Origin: Falciphora oryzae
Lineage: Eukaryota > Ascomycota > Sordariomycetes > Magnaporthales > Magnaporthaceae
Assembly: GCA_000733355.1 (NCBI GenBank)
Contig: JNVV01000046.1
Location: 208,046-272,045 of the forward strand
DNA: 64,000 nucleotides
Reading direction: 5' to 3'
Under the pieces are notes generated by a model. It had not been told where the DNA came from. It was given only the letters and a program-made list of their open reading frames with translations, and made no database searches. The position numbers were made by a program, and so were the translations under genes. Shown here piece after piece: positions 32,280-43,860 of this stretch. How positions within the stretch are numbered: the stretch's first letter is position 1; the number at the start of each line of letters is the position of its first letter.

Positions 32280-33440
32280 TCAAACCATGTAAAGCTTTGT
32301 ATCATCATGAGGATGGGACCCAGACCTGATCCAGGCGCTGAGGTCGCCAACAGGGAGCTTGAAGGGGAAGTCGAGCGTCTCGAACAGGATCGAGGCAAGG
32401 AGGTACCAGGCGGCCATGGACGCGACGAAGGCACATACCCCGGCGCCGACCGAGAACGACGCCGCCCGCGCCTTACTGGCTGCGGCAGCCGCGGTCACAG
32501 TGACGGTGTTCCCGTTGCGGATGGGTGCGGCGGCCGAGAGCAGGAAGAAGGACGCCGTCAGCAAGCCCAGGGTCGCCGTCAGGGCTGCAAAGACTACGAC
32601 GAAGACGGCGTTGGTCCGCAGGGAGCAGACGAGGAAGAGGACGGTGAGGATGGTCATCCAAAGGAAGATGAAAGCTGTAGTAGTCTGAAGTCAGCATCAT
32701 AGTCGGCGTGCGTGTATCGAGAGCCGCACCCACCCAGGTTTGCGTTGAAGTTTTTAGACTCCAGGCCGAGCGCAGGGTCGCCGCCCATCGGGGCATACGG
32801 CGCAAAGGCGGCAAATCCAGGGGTGAGGACTGCTCCAAACATCAGGAAGAACGAGCCGTAGGCCGCAAAGACGACGGACGGGAACGTGCTGCCCAGGAAC
32901 CACTCCAGCAGGGCCGTGAATATCTGGAGCATGCCGCCAAAGAAGTAAAATGTTCCGCTGCCGAGCGTTAGCCCTCTGTGGTAGCGTCTCGGGATATGGT
33001 CTGGGGCGGAGAGCTTACATTCCAGCGGACCGAGGCCCCCCGGCGCCAGCGATACCCATCAGGGTGAACGATAGCGGGGTGACGGTCATGACGATGCCCA
33101 CGACGCCTCTGCAAGCTGTCAGTGTCGAGCAACGCGGGCAGCGACGCACGTCAGTGTCGGGAAGGGCAACGTACATCGGCGTGGGATTCCCAAACGGCAG
33201 CTTCGTCCTCGGCGGCGGAGGCGGCTCCCCGGCCAAAACCGTCTTCTTCTCCGGCAGGCGGAGCTTCTCAAACAGCTCGGTCGACATGGTGACGGTCCCG
33301 GCATTTCGCAGATGCTGCATGGGGTCGTCAAAGGCGATTGGCGGCTGCGGCTTGTCAACTAGGGGCCTCATGTCTGTTGGTGGTCGCGGCGGTGTGCCCG
33401 GGTTTGCGTAAAGCTTGGGGGTCAGCCTGTAGCTCGACAT
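32280..33440 (-). CDS. Gpr1/Fun34/YaaH family acetate (or ammonium) permease
   Basis: Four exons: 33440..33175, 33108..33019, 32957..32734 and 32674..32280. The introns are 59-66 nt and the phases close exactly to 324 residues. An N-terminal cytosolic tail of about 85 residues ends in the family motif NPTPIG. Six hydrophobic segments follow, including FGGMLQIFTALLEWFLGSTF and VVFAAYGSFFLMFG, the conserved second and third helices. The protein ends soon after LPVGDLS, as relatives do. AcpA/Ady2 relatives import acetate; others export ammonium. Which applies here cannot be decided from sequence. Confidence 0.85.
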
Positions 33441-35303
33441 CCTCGTGGGTTTATGTATGGCTGCAAGGCGTTCGAGTTGGGAAATATCAGCGAGATGTTA
33501 CAAGACGAAGCTGGCGACAAATGGACGAGAAGAGTCACGACGAGGGCTCTTTATTACATCGGCTTCAGACGCTCGCTTGGGACTGCCGCAACCATCTGTA
33601 ATCGCCGAGAGGGGAACATCAGCCCGATCCGCGCCGATCAGGAGTGTGATGAGTGCAACCCGTTTGGGATGCCGCCCTGGTAAGCGAGGTGTGCGGCCAG
33701 GCTAGCCATGTCGGCGACGGCTGAGCCGGGGGTTTGTTTCCATCCAAGGCTTCGGCAAGCTCCAGTCCCAGGTCCCTCCGCTCGGCAGCTGCCCAGATCC
33801 TGTGGGTACTACCGAGATATTGGATCTGTCCGGGTCCAGGGCATGACGCGGAACCTTGTAGGGCTGGTGTGATCAAGCTGCAACGGGAGTGTATAGCTGC
33901 TGACAGTCGATGCAGGCAGATGCTTTTCGACGCTGCCTCGGCTGCACTCGAATCTGTGCTCAACCGGTGCTGGCAACGACCTCGACAGCTGTCTTCTCAT
34001 GCGCGCACTTACACACCGTGCTTCACGCAAGGACATATCAGGGGCATTTTGCTTTGCTGCTGTGACTTGATCCGGCTCGCCCTTTGCGGCTGCCGTGAGT
34101 TTCAGTTGGACGGCCCATGCCGCGCACGGCCCTGCGGAAAGTGTGCCCAAGACCGTGTGTTGGTGTCAAAGCATGCAGAAAGTTGGGGAGCAAGGGGCCC
34201 CTGCGAGAGCGGAACTTGGCGTACTCGGGGCCTCGACCTGATAGACTCTACGCAAGGTTGGGACAGTCGCAGGAGAGTTCAGGAACAAAAACGGCTGCGA
34301 TCTGGGGAGAGAGCGGGAAGCGGCCGGGACGAGAGGTGGCCTTTGGTGGACAGCCTTGAAGAGATGGATTCTCGGTGGACCTGACAGTGTCGACGCGAAA
34401 CAGAAGGCGAACACACGAAAGGCCTGGTGGCAACGAGAACGATGCCGACGGAAACTCGCATAACAGGTGCGGCAGTGGCGCCACTGAAGCAATTTCACGG
34501 GCACTCGCAGAAGAAGCTTTGGTGCCGAGATGTGCTGTCACAGGCGTGTCTCGCGTGGCAGCTTGGAGGGTGGACGGTGGCGATGGGCATTGAATGGAGG
34601 GCGGCGGGCAGTGTCTGGGCGCTGGGCAACCAGTCAAGTCACGTGCCGGCACACACTTGCCGCAAAATTCTCTGAGCGACTCGCTCCGGCAAGGACCAAA
34701 AGGCCCGACAGGGTCACACTGGTGGCAGGTCCACGCATCAACGACGCCAGCGGCAATTTAACCCTCGAGATGGCGCTCAGAGTCACGCCCAACACGCCCA
34801 GATGCCACCGAGGCCTGCGCGCGGCCTGGCGCAGGGCCATGGGTTGAGCCTGGCCGGGAAAAAAGGAAGAAGGGGCGATAAAGCTCAAAGGATGGGCTCG
34901 TCCTGGCCTGATGCTGCCACTAGGCCCATCGAGCAGACCCCATCGAGCCTGCAGCTTCCTCCTGATTCGCCTGGCAGACAGCTGCACTTGCGTCTGGTCG
35001 GTAGTGCCTGCGTTAGACTGCTACCCACCCGATCTGGAAGGCCACAAGCGGACAGCCCTCAAGGACGCCGTCACAGCCGCCAAGCCATCTCCATCTCCCG
35101 CTTCCCCGCCTCGTCCAACCCTCCGCGCACCCAAGCCGGCTATTCGCCTTGTTGCATCCAGGCCGGCCGGGCCCACAAGGACTCCCTGTCTTGGCAGGAC
35201 AGAGTCGTGCAAGTGGCCGCCGTCGTAGCAGCGCAACTAACCCGGGTCTGCTAACCTCGGGTGCGTGACGCGACCACGCGCTGCTGCGTCGCGCGAGCGG
35301 GGG
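33441..35303. other. 1.9-kb intergenic stretch
   Basis: No gene, tRNA or repeat could be supported. It includes the upstream regions of two divergent genes (permease and glucosaminidase). Confidence 0.4.
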
Positions 35304-38150
35304 ATGTCGTCCGAGCCTTTAAATCCTGTGCTGCCGCCGCCGTCCGCGGCTGGCGGCGACTCCGCCACGCGCCCCTCCTGGCTTCGCCGTCACAAGCGCC
35401 CCCTCGTCTCCGCCATGGCTTTCGCTGCCCTGGCCGCTCTGGTCGGTGGCCTGGCTGTAGGCCTCACCAGGTCTGCCGCCCCGGGTCCCGCCGTGCCCGG
35501 CCCTGCCATCGCAACAAGCCGCGGCCAGACCGCCGTCATCGGGTCCTGGTCCCTGCAGTCGACCGCTGAGGCCGGCAATGACATGGCCTCGCTGTCGCGC
35601 CCGGGCGCAGACGTGTCGGCCTGGCACCGCATCGCCGTCTCCAAGTGCACTTTGATGGCTTGTCTGATGCAAAAGGGCGTCTTCGACGATAGCCTCTTCT
35701 ACTCGGAGAATCTCAAAAAGGTCGACGCCTCGCAGTTCCGCGTCCCATGGGTCTACCGGCACGAGTTCGCCCTCGACACAGCGGCCAGCACCCACTACTT
35801 CCTCGAGACGAACGGCATCAGCTCGCGCGCCGACGTCTGGCTCAACGGGCAGCAGCTGGCCAGCAAGGACCAGCACGCCGGCTCGTACGCCGGCATGCGC
35901 TTCGACATTTCCAAGTACGCCGCCGCCCACAATGTGCTCGCCATCCGCGTCTACCCGACCAACTACAACTATGACTTCGCCCTCGGCTTCGTCGACTGGA
36001 ACCCATACCCTGCTGACAACGGCACTGGCGTGTGGCGCGATGTGACGTTGAGGCAGACGGGCTCCGTGGCCCTGTCTGACTTCCGCCCGGTCACGAGCAT
36101 GGCAAGCCCCTCGGGCAGCGCCAATGTGACTCTAAAGGCAACCGTGCTGAACATGGAAAACCGGCCCGTCGCGATCGATGTTCGGGGCCTCGTTTCTACC
36201 AACGCAACCGGCGCCAGCCAGCACAACAGCCAGCAAAGTCTCGAGATTGGGCCTCTAAAGTCTCGCGAGATCGCCCTCACCATGGCCATCGACAAGCCCC
36301 AGGTCTGGTGGCCCAAGCTCTGGGGCACCCAGCCGCTGTACTCGGCCCGTCTCGATGTGAACGTGAACGGGACGGTCTCGGACATGGCGGAGCGCCGCTT
36401 CGGCATACGCACCGTCACATCACAGGTCAACTCGCACAACGACACCATTTTCTCGGTCAACGGCCAGCCGTTCCAGGTCGTCGGCGGCGGCTACAGCGCC
36501 GACATGTTCCTCCGCTGGGATCCGGCCCGATTCGAGGCCCAGGCCCGCTACATGCTAGACCTTGGCCACAACACGGTGCGCCTCGAAGGCAAGCAAGAGC
36601 ACCCCGAGCTGTACGAGATAGCCGACCGTCTGGGCCTCATGGTCATGGCCGGCTGGGAGTGCTGCGACAAGTGGGAGGCTTGGGATTACAATAAAGACCT
36701 CGCCATCCAGCCCCCGCCCGTCTACAGCGACGCCGACTACTCCATTGCCGCATCCAGCATGCGCCACGAGGCCCTGATGATGCAGAGCCACCCCAGCATG
36801 CTAGCCTTTCTCGTCGGCAGCGACTACTGGCCCAACGATCGCGCGACCCAGCTCTATGTGGATGCTCTCCGCGCCGCCGACTGGAATTTGCCCATCATCG
36901 CCTCGGCGTCCAAGCGTGGATATCCGCAGCTGCTAGGGCCGTCGGGCATGAAGATGGATGGGCCCTATGACTGGGTGCCTCCAAACTACTGGTACGACAC
37001 AGACAGCCCCGAGGACCGTAAGGGTGCCGCCTTTGGGTTCGGGTCTGAGCTTGGCGCCGGCGTCGGCACTCCAGAGCTGGGGAGCTTGCGCAAGTTTCTG
37101 TCACCCTCGGACATGGACGACCTCTGGCGCGCGCCCAACAAGGGTCTGTACCACATGTCCAACGAGGGCTCGCAGTTCTTCACGCGCCAGATCTACAACG
37201 AGGCTCTTTTTAAGCGATTCGGGCCTCCAGCTTCACGCGAGACCTCGGGCGGCCCCGTGTCTCCCCTGGATGACTACATTATCAAGGCGCAAATGATGGA
37301 CTACGAGGCAACGCGGGCCCAGTTCGAAGGATTCGCGGCCCGCTGGAACGCCAACCGCCCCGCCACCGGCCTGATATACTGGATGCTCAACAACGCGTGG
37401 CCCAGCCTGCACTGGAACCTGTTCGACTACTATCTGCGCCCGGCAGGCTCGTACTTTGGCGCCAAGGTGGGCGCGCGCGCCGAGCACGTCGCCTACGACT
37501 ACGTCCAGCGCGCCATCTACATTATCAACCGATCTCTGGACCGCCGGGGCCAGCGCGCTGTCGAGGCCCAGTTCGTGTCGCTCGACGGCAAGATCCTCTC
37601 GACCAGCCGCGCCACGGGGGCGACGGAGCCCAACACCAGCAAGCGGATGCCCACGGCGATGGCCGCGGTCCCGTCTCAGGACGGCGTGGTCTTGCTGCGC
37701 CTGCTGCTGGCTGACGCCGACGGTGGCAACGCGACGCTCAGCCGCAACGTGTACTGGCTGTCGCGGAACACCGACTCGCTAGACTGGGCGAACTCGACGT
37801 GGTACCACACGCCCGTCACGAACTTTTCCGACTTTACGGCCTTCAACTCGATGGAGAGCGCGACCGTGTCCGTGTCCGTCTCCCCGTCGTCGTCGTCCAC
37901 GAAGGGGGTTCGCAAGGTCACGCTCGAAAACAAGTCGACGGTGCCCGCCGTCTTTGTGCGGCTGAACCTCATCGACGAGCGCGGCGCCGACGTGACGCCT
38001 GTTTTCTGGTCGGACAACTACGTCACGCTGTGGCCGGGCGAGAAGATGGACCTGGAGATGTCCGAGGGGCCAGCAGGGGCGGGCTCCAGGGGCCGGGCCA
38101 TCGAGATCAGCGGGAAGAACGTGGCGGCGGCCACCATGCGGTTCCAGTGA
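35304..38150 (+). CDS. GH2 exo-beta-D-glucosaminidase with N-terminal membrane anchor
   Basis: Single exon, about 948 residues from the ATG at 35304; the frame is open from 35265. Residues 1-35 are polar and basic (RRHKRP), then a hydrophobic segment (AMAFAALAALVGGLAVGL) suggests a signal anchor or uncleaved type II orientation. The GH2 sugar-binding domain, two Ig-like domains and a TIM barrel follow. Subfamily signatures are AGWECCDKWEAW, the acid/base Asp in LVGSDYWPND and the nucleophile Glu in GFGSELGAG, matching exo-glucosaminidases of the CsxA type that use Asp instead of the usual Asn-Glu. It releases glucosamine from chitosan ends. An alternative start at 35415 would give an ordinary signal peptide. 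Confidence 0.9.
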   Translation: MSSEPLNPVLPPPSAAGGDSATRPSWLRRHKRPLVSAMAFAALAALVGGLAVGLTRSAAPGPAVPGPAIATSRGQTAVIGSWSLQSTAEAGNDMASLSRPGADVSAWHRIAVSKCTLMACLMQKGVFDDSLFYSENLKKVDASQFRVPWVYRHEFALDTAASTHYFLETNGISSRADVWLNGQQLASKDQHAGSYAGMRFDISKYAAAHNVLAIRVYPTNYNYDFALGFVDWNPYPADNGTGVWRDVTLRQTGSVALSDFRPVTSMASPSGSANVTLKATVLNMENRPVAIDVRGLVSTNATGASQHNSQQSLEIGPLKSREIALTMAIDKPQVWWPKLWGTQPLYSARLDVNVNGTVSDMAERRFGIRTVTSQVNSHNDTIFSVNGQPFQVVGGGYSADMFLRWDPARFEAQARYMLDLGHNTVRLEGKQEHPELYEIADRLGLMVMAGWECCDKWEAWDYNKDLAIQPPPVYSDADYSIAASSMRHEALMMQSHPSMLAFLVGSDYWPNDRATQLYVDALRAADWNLPIIASASKRGYPQLLGPSGMKMDGPYDWVPPNYWYDTDSPEDRKGAAFGFGSELGAGVGTPELGSLRKFLSPSDMDDLWRAPNKGLYHMSNEGSQFFTRQIYNEALFKRFGPPASRETSGGPVSPLDDYIIKAQMMDYEATRAQFEGFAARWNANRPATGLIYWMLNNAWPSLHWNLFDYYLRPAGSYFGAKVGARAEHVAYDYVQRAIYIINRSLDRRGQRAVEAQFVSLDGKILSTSRATGATEPNTSKRMPTAMAAVPSQDGVVLLRLLLADADGGNATLSRNVYWLSRNTDSLDWANSTWYHTPVTNFSDFTAFNSMESATVSVSVSPSSSSTKGVRKVTLENKSTVPAVFVRLNLIDERGADVTPVFWSDNYVTLWPGEKMDLEMSEGPAGAGSRGRAIEISGKNVAAATMRFQ

Positions 38151-39183
38151 TGCCGTCGTTAAGCATAGCCTGTATTGCTCATCGTTAATAGATATTTTAC
38201 GCAGGTCGTTGGTTGCATCCGCTTTCATGCCAGGCAACGTTGCAAGTGTCCAGGAGCACAGATATCCGAGCCGCCAACAAGAGCGACCAACAAGTCTGAC
38301 ATTACGAACACGGGAGAATCCGGGGATCTGCATGGACTCTCCCGAATCAACGGTCGCCCGTCATCCCTAAGCAAGGACGCAGTTCGTTCAATGCAGTCAT
38401 TACCGCATTCCCGTAGTCCGCAGGAGCCAGAGACCACGCGGCCGGTCAGGCGACAGCACCTGGTGGCTGAAGACATCCTGCCTGCACACAACGCATCTGC
38501 TTCTATAATTACAACGGGACTCTGATCCAGGAACCGCTCCGCTTGGACCTCAACCACCGGGCCACACTAGCGGCGCTGGTGCGGAGGGCCCAAACGGCAG
38601 AGGACGCCAACATGCAGACGGCGCGAGCCGCTAGACCCCAGCAGGGAGCGCGTGAGGCCTAGGGCTGCAGGGTTGGCCACGCCGTTGACCGGCGTCGGAG
38701 TAAGGGAGCGACCGTTACAACGACTGACTATACCATCCAGCAAACGGTGCTAGCAACGCGGTGGCTTGATGAAATTGCGCCTCGTTTTCGGCGCAGTCGG
38801 CACGTCGAGGCCCCCTTTCAAGCCGGGTCCAAGCCAGGAGCCGCGCGTCTCGGGATCAGGACGGCGGCTTGACAGGAGGTTGGTATATAACGTCCGGGCC
38901 CGTCTTGGCAGATCCCGCGTCTTGGCGTTCAATCAGGCGGCGCCAGCTCTTTAATATGATATCCTCAGCGTATACCTGATACCATGATCGCCTTTCGGCA
39001 TCCACTCACTCGACCGCTCACCGGTTTGTTTGGCTTCGGCCGTCACTCGTTATCTCGCGGCGGCATCTCAGCTCTGCCGATTCGTTCCTCGATATCTGCC
39101 GTCTAGCTCAATTCGCTCAGTCGCTCGTTATCGGATCTTCCACCACACTTTTTGTTTTGACAACTTCCGCTCTTTTAGACATC
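38151..39183. other. Intergenic, promoter of the glyoxal oxidase gene
   Basis: About 1 kb with no gene recognised. The TATA box at 38884..38890 is the only clear element. Confidence 0.4.
38884..38890 (+). promoter_or_regulatory. TATA box upstream of the CBM18 glyoxal oxidase gene
   Basis: TATATAA, 294 bp upstream of the ATG at 39184, implying a 5' leader of about 260 bp. Confidence 0.4.
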
Positions 39184-42100
39184 ATGGCCCCGCGCAAGCT
39201 GGTCGTTGCGGCCATTATCGCGGCTATTCCCCTGGCTGCAGCAAACATCAACTTCACCTGGGTCCAGCCGTCGTGCAGCCCGGATGACACGTTCAACAAG
39301 TGTCTCAGGGGGCAGCACTGCGAGAATGTCACCTGCGTGCCGGACTACGACCCCCGGAGCCACCACAGGCTCGCCCCTGGGCATCCCGAGAAGCGGACGG
39401 CCAACCTGATGCTCGGCAGGGTCCGCCACGGCCGGCGCAAGGCGGGGGCCGCCACGACGGATGGCACGTGCGGCGCGGCCAACGGCGGCACCGTCTGCGA
39501 CAACTGGCCCCAGGGCGGCTGCTGTTCCCAGTTTGGGTGGTGTGGAAACACGTGCGTTTTCCGTTCCTCTGTCTCGGATCGCCGGCATGGTCGCTGACGA
39601 AAACAGACCCGCCCACTGCGGCACCGGGTGCCAGAGCGGCCCTTGCTCCGGCGGTAAAGCTACGACGACGAGCCGGACCTCGTCGACGTCAGCGCCGCGT
39701 AAAACCGTCTCCTCCACTAGTACCAGCGCAGCTCCAAAACCGTCGGTGAAGCAGACCGTCGACGGGACTTGCGGTGCTGCCAACGGCGGGACCGTGTGCG
39801 GCAACTGGCCTCAGGGCGGCTGCTGCTCGCAGTATGGGTGGTGTGGTAACTCGTAAGTGTGTGCTCCCAGCCGTCTTGTTGATATATGCTAACGCTGTTT
39901 AGACTCGTTCACTGTGGCACCGGGTGCCAGAGTGGGCCTTGCCTTGCATCACAGAGCAGCTCCGGTGTCTACCCGTCTTCGAGCAGGTCGTCGACTAGAG
40001 CCAGTGCATCTTCGAGCAGCTCGCGTGCGGTATCCTCGTCGAGCAGGTCTTCGACTAGCTCCCGTACTGCGAGCTCCTCAACCAACAGTGTATCGACCCC
40101 AAGCCCCACCGGGGTCCAGACTACCGATGGCACCTGCGGAGCCGCAAACGGCGGGACCGTTTGCGGTAGCTGGCCCCAGGGTGGCTGCTGCTCGCCGTAC
40201 GGCNNNNNNNNNNNNNNNNNNNNNNNNNNNNNNNNNNNNNNNNNNNNNNNNNNNNNNNNNNNNNNNNNNNNNNNNNNNNNNNNNNNNNNNNNNNNNNNNN
40301 NNNNNNNNNNNNNNNNNNNNNNNNNNNNNNNNNNNNNNNNNNNNNNNNNNCGCACTCTGATGCTAACCCAACCAGGCCCCTTCACTGCGATACCGGCTGC
40401 CAGAGCGGGCCGTGCTACTCGTCTTCCAGCTCCGGCGCTGGGCCACCCACGAGCAGCTCGGCCGGATCCAGCGTGGTCTCGACCCCTACAACCAGCACGG
40501 CCTCCACCCCCACACCCAGCGGAGTGCAGACCACAGACGGCACATGCGGCGCAACCTACGACAACACCATCTGCGGCAACTGGCCCGAGGGTAGCTGCTG
40601 TTCTATGTACGGCTACTGTGGCACCGGGACGTCGCACTGTGGTGCCGGCTGCCAGAGTGGCAACTGCACCGGCCCGCCCGTCAGGCCAGCCCCTGGCCCC
40701 CAGCCCGCGCCGGCGAACCCCAACCCCGGCCGGTTCGACATTACCGGGGAGTCGGGCGTCCCGGTGATGCACGCCGGCCTGCTGCCCAACGGCAAGGTGG
40801 CCTTCCTGGACAAGATCGAGAACTACACGCAGCTGCGCCTGGGCAACGGCCAGCTCGCCTACTCGTCCGAGTTCGACCCCGCCACGGGCATCGCCAAGCC
40901 GCTGGCCTACAAGACGAACGCCTTTTGCGCTGGTGGTGCACCCCTCGCCGATGGCCGCTTCATGAGCGTCGGCGGCAACGCGCCGCTCGACTTTATCGAC
41001 CCCACCATCGGCGACGGCTTCGAGGGTATCCGCTTCCTGACCCGTTCACCCACCGACGCCTCCCTGGACGGCAGCGACTGGGTCGAGCCGGGCAACAAGC
41101 TGACGAGCGCGCGCTGGTACCCGAGCGCCCAGCTGATGCCCGACGGCCGCGTCTTTGTCGCCTCAGGCAGCCTCAACGGGCTCGACCCCAACGTGCCGGC
41201 CAACAACAACCCGACGTACGAGATGCTGGACCGCAGCGGCGTCTCGTCGGGCGTCGCCGTGCCCATGGCCCTCCTGCAACGCGCCCAGCCCTACTACATG
41301 TACCCCTTCATCCACCTGCTGCCCGATGGCAACCTCTTCGTCTTCACGGCCAAGTCGAGCCAGATCTTCAGCGTCGGCGCCGGCGCCGACACGGGCCTCG
41401 TGGTGCGCGAGCTGCCCGACCTGGCCGGCGACTACCGCACCTACCCCAACACGGGCGGCTCCGTCCTGCTGCCGCTGTCGGCCGCGACCGGCTACCGGCC
41501 CGAGGTGGTCATCTGCGGCGGCGGGCCGTACCAGGACCTGTCGGCGCCGACCGACGCGTCGTGCGGCCGCATCCAGCCGTCGGCCGCCAACCCGGACTGG
41601 GAGCTCGAGGCCATGCCCGAGGGCCGCTGCATGGTCGAGGGCGTGCTGCTGCTCGACGGCACCGTGCTCTTCCTCAACGGCGCGGGGCGCGGGGCCCAGG
41701 GGTTCGGCGAGGCCACGGACCCGACGCTGACGGCGCTCATCTACGACCCGGCCGCGCCTGTGGGCCAGCGCTTCTCGGCGGCGGCCACAAGCACCGTGCC
41801 GCGCCTGTACCACTCAGTGTCGCTGCTGCTGCCCGACGGCACGGTGCTGGTGGCCGGCAGCAACCCGGTGCAGCAGCCGGTGCTTGTGGCCACCCAGGCC
41901 GACCCGTTCCCGACCGAGTTCCGCGTCGAGCGCTACACGCCGCCGTACCTGTCCGGGGGCCGCGCGGCGTTCCGTCCCGGCAACGTGACCATCGTCGGGC
42001 CCGCCGTCCTGACGCCAGGGGCCGCCAGCGCTGCTGTCGACCTGGGAATCGGCGCCGCGGTCGGCAGCGGCACCATCAGGCTGCGGTTCAATCTGGTGCG

Positions 42101-42335
42101 GCCGGCCAAGGACGCCAAGGTGGTGCTATATAACAACGGTTTCGTGACGCACTCGGTGCACATGGGCCATCGGATGGTGTACTGCGAGTACACGGACCTG
42201 GCGAGCGGGTCGCTGGCGCAGTCCATCACCGTCCAGGCGCCGCCCAGCTACAACGTCGTGCCGCCGGGCTACTACCTGCTGTTTGTCGTGGCCGACGGGG
42301 TGCCCAGCTACGGGCAGCAGGTGCTAGTGCAGTGA
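39184..42335 (+). CDS. Glyoxal oxidase (AA5_1) with at least four CBM18 chitin-binding modules
   Basis: Exons: 39184..39551, 39607..39852, 39903 to the gap, and 40376..42335. A signal peptide (APRKLVVAAIIAAIPLAAA) is followed by CBM18 modules near residues 93-132, 160-200, 245 to the gap, and just before the catalytic domain, separated by Ser/Thr-rich linkers. Each early module has the pattern GTCGAANGGTVC-(D/G)xWPQGGCCS. The catalytic part has the copper-radical residues: Cys in AFCAGG, Tyr in YYMYPFIHLL, Tyr-His in VPRLYHSV and His in VTHSVHMGHR. It oxidises aldehydes to acids, yielding H2O2, at the cell surface or outside. Introns 39552..39606 and 39853..39902 are both phase 2 at the same place in the module; the intron ending at 40375 also fits. 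Confidence 0.9.
40204..40350. other. Assembly gap (147 N)
   Basis: Unresolved bases inside the third CBM18 module of the glyoxal oxidase gene. The flanks are similar tandem modules, so true length and module number are unknown. Confidence 0.99.
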
Positions 42336-42626
42336 ATATAGACGGGACCCATAGAGGTGTACGCTAGTAAAAATGCGTGTAAAACAATGGATGGCCATGG
42401 TGCCCAAATAAAAGTCTGCAGTTCCGATCCTTCCTTATTTCCTTTCCTTTCCTGTTTCCGGTCGGTTCACACTCGATAGGGACACTCATGAGACTACAGG
42501 CTTTTACTCGGGGGACGTGATAGAAACGAGAAAGTTGAAGCACACGGTCTGATTAAGCTGCTATCGTACTAGTCTAATTCCATCGAGAGTTGGCCGCGTC
42601 TTCATCCACCGCATCTTATCCACAGC

Positions 42627-43079
42627 TTAAGGGCGCGGGCACTGCGCGACAACGACCTGGAACTCGGCCGGGCCGACGTAGCGCTGGGTCTTGACGGACT
42701 TGTTGTCGTCGACGACGAGCTGGTCGGCCGGGATGTGGTGGCAGTAGTTCTGGTCGGTGCGCGAGTTGGCGCGCAGCCAGACGGTGAAGTCGAGGCCGCC
42801 GTCGGTCGCCTTCTTGACGTCGAAGCGGAAGTCGTGCTCGCACGGGGCCTGGGTCACCTCGGGCAGGAAGTCCGGGCCGTTGAGCATGATCTGGCACTTG
42901 GTGCCGCCGGGGAAGCCGGGGAGCGGCTGGCTCTCGACCTGGAACTGGTACTGGCACTGCACGCTGTGGGCGATGCAGGCGGCGCTGAACTCGGAGACGT
43001 AGAGGAGCGGGTACTGGCGCGCCTGGAGGCTGGCAGCCGAGGCGGTGGCGGCCAGGAGGAGGGTGCTGAGGAACTGCAT
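42627..43079 (-). CDS. Small secreted cysteine-containing protein
   Basis: Single exon, 150 residues. Signal peptide MQFLSTLLLAATASA, then a monobasic processing-like site LQAR. The mature part holds six cysteines (ACIAHSVQC, TKCQ, APCEHD, YCHHI and QCP near the end), enough for three disulphides. No family was recognised. Size, secretion and cysteine content are those of candidate effectors or small cell-wall proteins, but function is unknown. A TATATAAA box sits about 147 bp upstream. Confidence 0.75.
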   Translation of the reverse strand: MQFLSTLLLAATASAASLQARQYPLLYVSEFSAACIAHSVQCQYQFQVESQPLPGFPGGTKCQIMLNGPDFLPEVTQAPCEHDFRFDVKKATDGGLDFTVWLRANSRTDQNYCHHIPADQLVVDDNKSVKTQRYVGPAEFQVVVAQCPRP

Positions 43080-43860
43080 GGTTGCGGTTGGGCGGCTGGT
43101 TGAAGAGGAATTAGATTAGGTGGGTTGAGTAGGCTGTTGATGAGCGAGCGTGGTGTGTTTGGCTTGTGAGAGCTGGTGCTGAAGAGCAGGACCAGAAGCA
43201 GCTGCAACAGTGATCAGTCGACCGGTTTATATACTTCAGCAAGCCGCCGCATTGTCGACATCCCCACATCCACGCCATGGCTGCGGACGTCATCTGATGG
43301 AGCTCCCTTTTGCCGCCCCTTTCACCCTTTCAGGGGCGGTCCCGATCGCTACCAGACAGATGCCCGGGCTGGGGCAGAGCGGAGCGGCTCCACCCTGCCA
43401 GCGACTCGGAGGGCAGCGTTGCCTTGGAATAACAGGGGCCCGGCAGCCAATACGAGCGGTGTCGTCATCTGATGTCTGTTTTTTTGGCGAGGAGATGGTG
43501 GCCTGCTGGACACGCTCCGGCACAGACACCCAGACCACGGTGGCAAGCACTGGCAGGCAGAATTCACCAAAACTTTTGGCGATCATGGTTCGTTACATGA
43601 GGTCAAAAAGTCCCACATCCCCAACCTTCGGGCTCCTCTTGGCGCCCGAGCCGAGTGCCGGCCAGGGGTGGGCTTCCGCTGGGGTTCCCGGCTCGGCGGC
43701 ATCGTGTGATTAGCACCAGTAAAATCATGTAACGTCGCTCGCATTCGCGCCGTCACGGGATCTTGCTTGCAACGAGCTATTTTTGGTCTATTCGTATTCT
43801 CATGTCACGTCCATAAAGGGGCTCATCTCCATCCAGCATCCCGTCCAGCACCTCCGTCCA
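43080..43860. other. Intergenic, nothing recognised beyond a TATA box
   Basis: About 780 bp. It holds the upstream region of the small secreted protein gene at its left end and the downstream region of the basic hypothetical protein. No gene is supported. Confidence 0.35.
43226..43233 (-). promoter_or_regulatory. TATA box of the small secreted protein gene
   Basis: TATATAAA on the minus strand, about 147 bp upstream of the ATG at 43079. Confidence 0.5.
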
